Below, one piece after another: positions 51,052-61,400 of a stretch of 64,000 bases of DNA. Position 1 is the first letter of the stretch. Each line of letters begins with the position of its first letter. This DNA is from Peronospora farinosa (taxonomy: Eukaryota > Oomycota > Peronosporomycetes > Peronosporales > Peronosporaceae), in the NCBI GenBank assembly GCA_947646735.1, contig CANTFK010000807.1:1-64000 (forward strand). Reading direction: 5' to 3'. The notes beneath the pieces were generated by a model. The model was not told the origin of the DNA and ran no database searches. It saw only the letters and a list, made by a program, of their open reading frames with translations. The translations under genes and the position numbers were made by a program.

Positions 51052-51588
51052 TTATGCCGCATCACACTCCTCTAAACTACCCGTAGCATACACCTGCACC
51101 CAGAAGTACTTGCTGGACGTGTTTTCATTGTACGCGTACGCCGATCCTATCATGGTGAAGTTTCCCAAGAGGTTGTCACGACTCTGGGTCTTCATCCACC
51201 AGTCCACGACAGCATCTACATCGGCGTTTGTCGAGTCAATGTTCTCCGCTAGACGTTCCCACTTGTAGCCAGCGTCGGTTACACGCTTTTCGGGGGTTGA
51301 GTCGTCGGTTCCGAAGTCCGACATGAAGTCAGACTTTGACTGATCCTTGACATGACGCTGTGCTGCAGCTTGTAGCTTTTTGTTCGAGCAGATCACCGGC
51401 AATCCATGAGCGACGCGCTCTTTATTGACCCGAGCCAGTAGAGCAGTGGCTAACTCATCCTTCTGGGAGTAAGTGGTGTCACTAAGGTCGCGGTGCGCTT
51501 GTTGTAAATTGGTTGCTTTGGATACAGCGTTGAATGTAGCACCGAGAGTAAGCAAAAGAACTGTTGAAGACTGCATAATGGCAACCAT
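51052..51588 (-). CDS. Secreted CAP/SCP-domain protein (PR-1-like)
   Basis: 178 residues, intronless, ATG at 51588. The N-terminus (about 1-25) is a signal peptide with core STVLLLTLGATFNAV. The CAP domain follows: LLARVNKERVAHGLPVICSNKKLQAAAQRHVKDQ (about 51-84), then GYKWERLAENI (about 107-117), VVDWWMKTQSRDNLLG (about 127-142), and a C-terminal YFWVQVYATG strand. CAP proteins are secreted; in oomycetes they form families, some of which bind sterols or are linked to infection. The typical HIS-x-TQ-V motif is not obvious, and this is a single-domain, Cys-poor version. Two decayed copies lie upstream on the same strand. Confidence 0.9.
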   Translation of the reverse strand: MVAIMQSSTVLLLTLGATFNAVSKATNLQQAHRDLSDTTYSQKDELATALLARVNKERVAHGLPVICSNKKLQAAAQRHVKDQSKSDFMSDFGTDDSTPEKRVTDAGYKWERLAENIDSTNADVDAVVDWWMKTQSRDNLLGNFTMIGSAYAYNENTSSKYFWVQVYATGSLEECDAA

Positions 51589-52189
51589 AGCTGATTGGGG
51601 ATGTAGGGCAAATTGGAGAATGCCATGTAGACAAAAGCTACAATTCGTTTGACGGAGCCAGTACTGCGAAGCACTGTGCCGAGACAGTTAACATGGAAAT
51701 TACCTAATAGCAACCCACACGCAATTTGGACTTGCAAACAAGTGTCGCGGCATATCGGCTGAGACAGCGAAGTATGACTGACAAATTTCCGCACGATGAC
51801 GAGATAGCCGAAAACATCGAACAAGGGATGGTTTAGTGTCGTCTCAATGTGACAACAACCGCTATCAAATTGTCGTGATTGTGACAATTTTACCACATAA
51901 ATATGTTCTCTAGTGAGTTCGGCAGTACAAGCGGGAGGGGCACGAAACGCAAGAACCACTGAAAAGTCGGAGTGGTCACCACAGGACTACATTCCATTGT
52001 CCTCCGGTCTCGAACGATATTTTTGGCATTATCAAGGAAGGATAGTGTCAGCAACTTACATTTATGCATCAACATCTGCATCTATAAGGATTGCTGTAAC
52101 GTGTCTCATTCATTACACGCCAACCGTATAATGACTGAGACACGTTACAGCTGCGCCAACCATGGTGCGCATCCCAGGATAAATTGCGG
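51589..52189. other. Intergenic between CAP gene and CAP pseudogene
   Basis: It should contain the CAP gene promoter (minus strand). No supported gene. The hairpin at 52093-52151 lies in it. Confidence 0.4.
52093..52151. repeat. Fold-back hairpin, 27-bp arms, 5-base loop
   Basis: Arms 52093-52119 and 52125-52151 have two mismatches; the outer 16 bp are perfect (GCTGTAACGTGTCTCA and its complement). The loop is CCAAC. Confidence 0.9.
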
Positions 52190-52500
52190 CAGGCTATATT
52201 CTCCACGATGTTATCGACATTAACCGATTTTAAGTCAATGCTCTCCGCTACACGTTCCCGCTTGTAGCCACCGTCGGCTACACGCTTTTCAGGGGTCGAG
52301 GTTCCGATGTTCGACAAGAAGTCAGACTTTGACTGATCCTTGACATGACGCTGTGCTGTAGTTGCAGCATATTTTGCTTGAGCAGATCATCGGCAATCCA
52401 TGAGCGACGCGCTCTTTGTTGACCCGAGCCATCAGATCAGTGGCGAGCTCATTCGTCTGTATGTTCGTCATATCACTAAGGTGTCCTCGCCAAAGATAGT
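52190..52500 (-). pseudogene. CAP-domain pseudogene, copy 2
   Basis: The minus strand reads ELATDLMARVNKERVAHGLP (about 52395-52455), then after frame changes STPEKRVADGGYKRERVAESID (about 52240-52300). The nucleotide similarity to the intact gene is high over 52320-52460. The signal peptide and C-terminus are lost. Confidence 0.85.
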
Positions 52501-52719
52501 TTGTGTCGAAGGTGCTCCTGACGCTAAGACTGTACGTACGCAAAGCACGCAGTCATCATCGCGGGATGCAACCCTTTCATTCTGCGCCCCGGCAGTCCAC
52601 GGCCAGTTTCGGCCGGGGCCTCAGTGCAGAGGGCGTGTGTCACCGTCACCGTCGTCGGAGACGGCGCCACAACAGGTCTTCGTCTTACTTGCACCTGGTC
52701 CACGTACTGAGTAGCATCC

Positions 52720-53275
52720 TGCACCGACGTCAAGCCACTCGAGGCAGAATCATCGTCGCACTCCTCGACATCGCCGAGCCAAAGTCTGCGTCCAGTAGTG
52801 CTGATATATACCGTAAACGTTGAACGTGTATGCGGACCCGAACAATGTGTAGTCGCATATAACTTAATGAGGCAATCATGAGGGTAGACAGAAGACCGCA
52901 TCTGCTTCGATCACATTCCCTTGGCCGGCAGCCACATTCTCCACCACTGAGGTCCAGTCGTAGCCAGCCTGCTTTATGCGGTCCTTATATGTCTCCTTAT
53001 TCCCCAAGCCAACGTAATTCATGATGTCGTTGGCGGCCATATAGTATGAGTAGCCCTGGGCGGCAATGTGCAGCTTCTTGCTCAGATAGAGGCGACAGTT
53101 CCTTGGTGGCGGCTGCTTGTTTTGGCCGTCATCATGGCAGATGCATATCTTCGTAGGCTTTTTTGTACGTGTTAATGTTGGTACGGGTTGGCAATTTCCA
53201 AGAAGTGTGATACAGCCGCCACAACCAGCAAGAGAGCAAGAGAAGGTTGAGGGAATTGTCATCATGGCGACATAG
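52720..53275 (-). pseudogene. CAP-domain pseudogene, copy 3 (diverged)
   Basis: The minus strand contains a signal-peptide-like start (about 53220-53265, with a frame change), LYLSKKLHIAAQGYSYYMAAND (about 53030-53095), KQAGYDWTSVVENVAAGQGN (about 52910-52970) and, in another frame, FGSAYTF...YQHYWTQTLA (about 52780-52845), all CAP-domain landmarks. It belongs to a different CAP subfamily from copies 1 and 2. Confidence 0.75.
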
Positions 53276-54801
53276 CTTTTGCGATTGAGCTGGGCGACAG
53301 ATGGAAATTGAAATTTGATGGTTGCTTAGGGGCACGCGATCGATCCTTCGATGATGCCCAGAGCTCAGGCTGAAAGTTTTTTGCCTCTATCTCATATTGC
53401 ATAGATATTGATGCGCTGACACAAATGCCGGCACATGCACTGTGCAATCCAGAAAGACAGTAAATCCCGATGTCAATAAAAGCACGAGGCCCCAAACACG
53501 AGTGCCACAAATGGCGCCGCTAACTAAGTTTCGGCCAAAAATGGTGAACGATTATGACACCACTTTGAGCTGATTTTCATGTCGAGCGTTGTAGTGTTAT
53601 ATTTACCGCCGGTTGTTCACGATGAACGCTCGTGCCCGCTTCGTAGCGGCACACGCGTACGTGCGACATATACGTTTTTTTGATAATAGAGGGATTACCC
53701 AGTACATCGAGCTATCGACGATACAAGATTACGTCAAATCGAACGGCGCGGAACACTTGTGCGCAACTTGGAACACCAACAATGGCACCACCTCACAACG
53801 GACCGATACAATCACGTGTGTGCCGTCGCAAGAAAAGGCTCAAACGCAACACTGTTAAGTCAACATTTGTTGTATGTTGAAGCCTTTTTGATGAACGCTG
53901 TGAGCTTGCGCACAGAATCTCAAGCCATGTCGCGCATGGTTCGACATTTTGTGTCTTGTTTCTAATAAGTTATTCCCTTGATACAATTGAGACAGCGATG
54001 CACTGGCCGATGGCGCTGAAAATAGTTGTCTGTTTTGTATGTCTGCAACGGAGATACGTTGCACAATGCAACGCACATCCAATACCAATAATATGGGATG
54101 TGCTTTTGAATATCTGGGCTCGAATAACATAAGTAATTCGTAGGCAAAACCCTGACTTTGACGAAATTGTAAAATGATTCGCGAGATTTAAAGCAGCGTA
54201 CTGTACCGCACCCAGACGTCGATGTCTGGAGCGTTTGGAAAAAAAGTATCGGACGAGTATTATCACCTTAGTACCCTTTGTACCGCCTTAAGTAGAAGCT
54301 ACTTGTTCAAAGATGTTAAGTAAAGCCCGACCATCCTTCGATTTTACGTGTCACGGTTACGTGTCCTGGCATGAGCGCTCACCACGACAGATAGCGACTG
54401 CAGCACATTGAACACTCAAATTTACTGGATCAGATACACCATCGTCACCGCTAGGCAGTAATTGGCGCAGGTGTGAGACATGCTTTCTGGTTTTCCTCTT
54501 TGCATCCAGGTAAGACCAAAGACAGCTTAGTCGAAAGTAAAGAGATCGAACTGCCTTCGCGCCATGAGAAATTCTAGGCAATTTTGCAGTGGATTCAACT
54601 GCCAACAAGTCAATACTCGAAACTGATCACGCTCTGACTTGTACATGATCGCCGCGAGTGCGAGTGTAACACTCCTCAACACCTAAACAACGGAGCAGCT
54701 TCAACTGATATTTTTCCTGGTCACACCACGTTCCTTAGCAGGGATGCGGCATTTCGAAGATCGCGTAGTTTTCAAAAGGAATCAAATTTATTTTGGTGAG
54801 T
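53276..54801. other. Long intergenic region without a supported gene
   Basis: About 1.5 kb. Short open frames on both strands lack domains, signal peptides or consistent homology to each other. It separates the CAP cluster from the hydrolase gene. Confidence 0.4.
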
Positions 54802-57431
54802 CTAATTTACAAAGCCTGCATGCCGTAGGAAACCAATCAGTGCTTTCTTCTCTGCGTCTCCATAGTTCTTGTTGTGGCCGCAGTGTAGTGGTAAAAGACA
54901 GCCTAACATGGGATCACCGGTGTCTATCAATAACGAAACGGCTGTCTTGTTTTGCTCTGTAGCGACATTTTGGTTGGTCTTCTTGTTGTTCTTTTGTACA
55001 TTTTCGCTTGTTACGTCACGTTCGTCGGTTGAAGGGCTGTCCAAATGATGCCATCGTCGCTGCAACGTGTCATTTATATACTCGATCATTAGCACCACGA
55101 AACCAATATCGTAGTCGAATTTGAGAGACGGGTACTGCTCTACAAGATGCTGCAACGTCGTGTACACCTCAGCAACCATTATTGGCACAATGAAAATGCC
55201 ACCTCGGTCAAAAGGCTCCACCGAACGCACGTTCCTGCGTGTAGGGGTCACGCGACCACCCCATGTCAGTAACGACGCAGTCCAAGCGCGGATCTTGTCA
55301 TGCCCACCGTTCTCTGCAGCTTGAAGAAGAACTTGACCGCAGTAGCCATCTAGACGAGCGAGCTGCATCCAGACGACAGCCACGAGCTCGTTGGGAAATG
55401 CAGCAGTCGTGGCAACGGGAGCTAGTGCTTCAATCAGGTCTGAAGAGAGCATTGGACATTGCTCATTATCCGCGGCGATCTCTTCAATGGTAGTAGCTGC
55501 GACATTCTCCACTGAAATTGCAACATGGCTCGAGCTAGTCGCAGCATCAATTGTTTTGCCGAAACTTTTCGTTTCTTCGATCGTCTTCCTATCATGGCCA
55601 CCAGCTTCCCTATCATCGCGATCGGAAGAATACTCCAGCGCCCGTCTGCCAACAGATAAAACGGCTTCACTAAAGCGTGCCACTATAGTCTCTGTCAACG
55701 GCTGGCCTAGTTGTGGGTGACTCGCAGCTTCGCTGACACGACGAGTGCTGTGGGGATCACATTGTGTCCGAATTTTGAGCAGAATGTTCTTTGGCGATGC
55801 TGGCGAGGTTGGTAAGCCGTCAGCTTCGCGTTGACGAGGAAGATTAAACGTCTTCTCTCCTAGTTCAAGGCTTAGAGCTACGCCAGACTTGAGCGAGGCT
55901 CCATCCAGGATGATCTCGTCGCATGGATCCGAACATAACAGCTTGGCACAGGTAGCGTCCAAGTAATTCTGCACGTTGTCCGTTTCCCAACGCATGACCC
56001 AGTCAACTACAGTGCCAGCCCACCTTGCGATCATGCGCTGGGCAAGCGCCGGCACAGTTGAAAAGGTGCGGTCTGCAATGAGCACACTCACGTGAGGTGA
56101 CGTGCGAGCCACATACGTGGCCACCAGACCCCCAATCGATTCGCCGTGGACAGCAACTCGTTCGATCTTACGTACGTTTTTGAGATAATCGACAATAGCT
56201 AATCCATCTAGATTATGCATTGATGGAGACGGCGAACCTTTGCAACGCCCGTACCCGCGGTAGTTGTACACAAGAACGTGACAGTCCAGATCCGCGGTGT
56301 AAAACTTGATCCAATCCATTTGCAAGTGATGGAACTCGTACAGCCCGCCGTTAGGGTTGCACAAAACGACAACAGGGCGGTCAACAGCATCACGGCCACT
56401 TGAAGCTGGAGGCATTAACATCGCATCCACCTGATGACCTTGGTAGCCTGGAATCCAGATCTGCTCAGCTTTCTATGTGTCCACAACAGCTACAATCAGT
56501 TGACACTGAGAACGACACCTAGCACTGACAACACTCAAAAACGTACAAAGAACACGGTCATGTCAGCGCGGAGCATCTCGAGCGTTGCAATATGGTCGAC
56601 CTCAGGAGTCGATCCACGACAAAGTTCCTTAGCAATCCAGGTCACACTTCTAGTCGCTGGCGCATTCGTCTGCGGCCTTCCAATCAGCGTAATCGCAGCC
56701 TGAAGTCGTCGCACCGTCACTGCAAACGCACCCAGCGGATGTAAAGCTTTAGCAAGTTTGGGTTTCGCTGCTGCTTCAGCCTCTAGTGTTGCCGAGTCGA
56801 CGGTGGTCGATCTCTTCAGCATAGGCTTCGAGGAACCTCCAAATAGCTTCATTCGTGGTTGCTCCGTCGATACTGGATCTGCTATCTCGTCTCCAGTAAA
56901 CATTCTCACTCTCTGCGTCTCGAACGCCATTTCCGACACTGAGCACAACTTTGAACAGGGCTCAGCCAATTTCTGCGAGTTCAATTTTACGATCTCCCGT
57001 AAAACTCTCAGCAATTTACCCCCGTTTGCACCCAAATTTCCATCTCGTTCCACAATCTCTAGCGACTGCAGTACTGGTAGCATCATCGTCTCTAAAGCAA
57101 AAGCGAAGTTCTGATGGACCTGTAAAAAGCGTAATCTCATTGGTTTATTGCTAGAAGTGGGATCCAACACCACTGCCAGCTCCGATGCTGCCTCAGCAAA
57201 GATCTGAAGACGGCGTTTTGTCAACCGAGCAAACATGGCTTCACCTTCTCGAATTACCAGCTTCAGTTGGCCAGGGTAAGCCATGAGCGAAGCCACTCGT
57301 CGAATAGTGAGTATGAGACCCAGTAGAAGTGCCACCAGCAATCCAGGAAGAGTCAACAGGTGTACGAATAGACGGAATAGTCCTCCGACCGTCACAAAGA
57401 TGATGTTTACGACAACGAACGCTGTGAACAT
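54802..57431 (-). CDS. Membrane-anchored alpha/beta hydrolase, two exons
   Basis: Exon 1 57431-56547, exon 2 56460-54802, joined in phase 0 by an 86-bp GT-AG intron (GTACGT...GAGCAG). The predicted protein has 847 residues. Hydrophobic helices at about 1-45 suggest membrane attachment. The hydrolase core starts near 315 with VVVLCNPNGGLYEFH (oxyanion region), then YNYRGYGRCKG, and the nucleophile elbow HGESIGG with Ser403. A DPCDE segment may supply the acid, and CGHN near the C-terminus (His824) the catalytic His. About 340 residues lie between acid and His, much of it low complexity, an unusually long insertion. The substrate is unknown; the fold suggests an esterase, lipase or thioesterase-like enzyme. 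Confidence 0.8.
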
Positions 57432-57848
57432 TGGTAGCGGATTCTACATATACAAAAAGTATGACATTGTTATCATCAGTCAATAAATCATACGATACCC
57501 AAGTAGAAATTTATACAATGTAGCCATTAGTTTTACCATTACAATAAATCGCCAGGGCTGCCATAATTGATATGCTAAGGACGGCGCCGGCTACGATAGA
57601 GAGCAGTGTTTATGTTAAATGGACTGCGTTGGTGGGTTGCAAGAGAGCAACCTCGTACCTGATCAAGTTGCTCTTCCGTATTGACATGATCAGGCTCGAC
57701 CCCATGCGTGTGGCCACACTGACAGTCGCTGGGCGTGAGCATCGATCACGTCTTCACCACGGAGGAAAGGAATTTAAAACTGAAATATAAAAATGAACAC
57801 ATTTTCGGGAAGGAAAACGTGTAAAAGTTTCAATTTTGACTACGTATT
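57432..57848. other. Intergenic, upstream of the hydrolase gene
   Basis: It should include the hydrolase promoter. No gene supported; an open frame at 57572-57790 (+) has no recognisable features. Confidence 0.4.
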
Positions 57849-58199
57849 TTACGTCAATTTTGACTTTAACCTATATAGTACTATCATAACATTTTTACCA
57901 GCGTTAGAAATCTGGAAAGTTACAGAATCCATCCTCTCGCCGTATATTGCATCAAATAATGTCAGGTGACGCTGTTGTTGGTCTTGTGACAGAAAAGTAA
58001 GAAGAACATGGAGAATATGAGGTACCCCCTCAATCGCCAGACCTCCCTCGGAGATGAACCAAATTGCTTCTCTTAGATGTGGCCACATGTGTAGCAATGA
58101 GGCGACTGAAGACGGCATGGCCTCAGGGATATCAGTATTTTGGCCGTCGAAGAAAAGCTGTAATTGATCACCACATGCGCAATAGTCGGTAGCTCTCAC
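57849..58199 (-). CDS. Unrecognised ORF, 116 codons
   Basis: It lies 211 bp downstream of the stop of the RING-ending gene on the same strand. The sequence is globular in composition, with hydrophobic helices such as HILHVLLTFLSQ, but matches no family I know. It could be the last exon of an unseen gene, a 3' UTR frame, or chance. The first ATG is at 58199. Confidence 0.3.
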   Translation of the reverse strand: MRATDYCACGDQLQLFFDGQNTDIPEAMPSSVASLLHMWPHLREAIWFISEGGLAIEGVPHILHVLLTFLSQDQQQRHLTLFDAIYGERMDSVTFQISNAGKNVMIVLYRLKSKLT

Positions 58200-58409
58200 A
58201 ACCGCGGGATCAGAGTCTTAAGTGAGCATCAAAGTAATCAGTCCCCTGTAGAAACCTCGTCGCTTTATACATCACTGACAATATTCAGCAATAGCACGCT
58301 TTAAGCACGAATACCGACTGCTCGACCCTTTTCTAACTGGGCAAGACGTTAAGGCCAACTGTAGATCAACTGCGCTCACACCTGTCTCGAAACTTTCCTT
58401 CTCATATTT

Positions 58410-61400
58410 TTAAGACCAGTCCAGTGTATTCAGATTCGCTTCTAGGCAAACTGGACATGAATTATCTTCCAAGCAATTTTCATGAAAAGCGTGGCCGCAT
58501 GGGAGCAATACCACGTCCAGATTGGCATTGTCTGTACACGACCAAACCAAACAAATGTCAGTTGGTTAGTTGATTTTAGCATCATCAGCCCCAGATAGAA
58601 TGCAATACGTACTGTCACGAATTATTACCACGGGAAGTTCGCACATCCCGCAAGTGGAATCGTGCAACTGCACTGCACCACCCCAGTCACTATTACGATA
58701 TTCAAAAGATCGGCAAGCCATTGGAGTCACACCCGGAAGCATCCTCGATACTGCAATGCGGTTGTTAGTACGCCCAAGGCTAATCTGTCTGCAAAGAAGC
58801 CCATTATTCATTTTTGCTTCCTGCTCCGCTTTTAATCGATGTGTTGTTGTGTCATCATCGTACTGCTTGCACTTGTTCTCCCACATCGCGTACTGCTCTT
58901 GATTCATAGCTGGAAAAAGCGCGCCCATTTCAAGCTGCAAAATAGCAGTAAGCTGGGGCGCGAAGGACACTGGACTTGTGGCAGACACATCTTCTTTGTA
59001 TGATGTCCACACGTTAGTGTCCACAATCTCTAACATTTGCACTATCTCGTACTTTTGGCGCTCAGTGAGTACATGTGTTTCAACAATGGTGCGATACGTT
59101 TGCAGCGGCGTGGCAGCAAACAGCAAAGGAAATCGACCAAGGAGGCGCATTCCGTAACCAAGATTTACCGAGCTCAAAAGTGCGTGGAAAACCGCAGAGC
59201 ATAAGGGCTCGTTACGATTCTCATCGGACATGAACACTTGAATCTGGCTCAACATATTGCACAAACACTTCTCAGAGCTGCGCGGGAGCACAGCCACCCT
59301 TTCAAACAGTGAATTAAAAACAAGCAGATCCTTGCTTTTCATGATTAGAGTCACCAATTCGGACAATTCATTGAATCCACGGTCAAAAGCCGTCGAATCG
59401 CACTCGTTTTGCATAGATATCATCGTTAACTCCAAGAGAGGAAGGAACGCGTTATTTTCCATAAACATGTTCCAGCACTGTGCGTGGTCGTAAATGAACC
59501 TGTTGGGTTGGCGAACAAGCGCCGCAATCCACTCTATACGGCTTGGCCTTTCCTCGTGGCTAAACAAGTCACCAATCACCGCACTACCAGCGAAACACAG
59601 GTCCAAACATCGACTGACCACTTGTGTATTTTTGCCGGCTTCGTCACCCTTTACTTCCAGAAGACGCACGAGATACCGAAAGTACTTGGACGCCTGTGCC
59701 ACTGCCTTTGGCTGCAAAATTTCGCACATACGATTTGCGCCTTCACCTGATGCCCACTCGAGCTCTATCCCGAACAGGGCCTGCTCAATATTCCATGGAT
59801 ACAATACGGGGTACTTATTCACACACATATCGATAGTGTCCTGGGGGCACTTCTTCATCAAGATATCGAGCATGTGAAGTAGCAGGCACAACGAATCGCG
59901 CTCTTTTAATACCGAAAAAACCTTGGCACTTTCGGTTTTTGAGATCCAATTTACAATATCATCACATATTTCTTCCATTTCAGCGCTGGACATAACCTCG
60001 TCCAGGACAATTTTTAATGCACCCGTAAACTGCCGTAGGTTGCACACTTCAGCGGCTAAGTCCGGATTAATATATACGCCGTACTTGACTACAAATGCCT
60101 CGGCTTCATCTGCCGTGGCAGACTCGGTCTCGGAGTCATCTGCAACACTATCCCACTTGTAGCGTGGCTCCAGTTTCATTGTAATTCCCATTTCGCTTTC
60201 ATATAATCGACAATTACCTTTGCTATCCGGGTTCAAAGGGTGGAGATGTAATTTCGGTCCAGCAGCCCAGGTAGCGAAATATATCGATACCATTGCTCGT
60301 ACTAAGTTCCAGTCACCTCTCGTTAGTGGTAGGCCATCACCCCCTACAAGCGCCTCACCACGAGCAAATCCAGTAGGTGAAGGCATATTGGTAAGCTCAC
60401 TCTTATTTTTGATGTCACTTCCTTCTGAATCTTCGAGTGGCGCAGTTGGGTCAAAGCAATTCAACCACGCCCCAATTGTCGTGCGTACTTGATCCACGTC
60501 ACCTTGCAGTAAGTACAAGCTTGTAAGGCATGCGCATACTCGTGTAATTCCAGATGCAGGCCATAGTCTTCGTGTGAGCTGTTTTGTTTTTTCGGCTGTA
60601 GCGGAAGCTGCGTGAAGTTCAGAAGCTAGTTCGCTAACATCACGTCGAATGATAGGTTCTAACTCTGGTGATATAGCGATACGGCCACCTACCATGCATT
60701 TAAGCTTGACCTCACAGCTCGGTGCTGCTCCGAAATGTTTCTGGATTGCGCGCTGAGCTGCACGTCCCGTGTCCGGAGACGTTGATGCTTGGTGCACAAA
60801 GCGTTGCCTAGTTGTGTTGATAGGGGTGGATTCATTAGATGATACTGTTGAAAGAGGCGTTTGAACCTTCAATGTCTTGATTAAGGCTTGTTTTGCTTCG
60901 CGCAGTGCAATCTTTCCTTCTCGTTCTGCATCGTAAATTTCACTCGGTGCTTGGGCATCTCTCCCAGTGTGCATGCATTCACTTTCTTTTCTATCCATTG
61001 CGTTTTCCAGAAGGTCCAGTTGTTCGCTAATAGGTAAGTTCGCAGTGTACCTAAGGTCTGAATCCCAAATATCCATCGAAATCGCTTCCAGGAGGACTTC
61101 AGTGTCCAAATTGCTTTCGTCTGCTTCTCCGATTGTCGACATAGCGATTCGCAGCACGGAGTATTCATGGGTATGAGTATTGAGTCTCTGGCCATGAGTG
61201 TATCTTCGCTGAAGCAGACGCGGATCTGGGTCGATCACTAATTCATCATTATCGAATTCGGGAAAGTCACTGAAAATATTGGACGCGTCCGAGCGGCGAA
61301 ACGGATCCTTGATCATAGAGCCGTCCATTAGGTGCGTGAGCACACTGCTGCCCGGGATAAACGTTGAAAACGCCTTCGCTGCTGCCGTGGACCCATCTCT

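Noticed and set aside
57572..57790. Plus-strand 72-codon frame upstream of the hydrolase gene
   Set aside because: No domain, signal peptide or supporting context.
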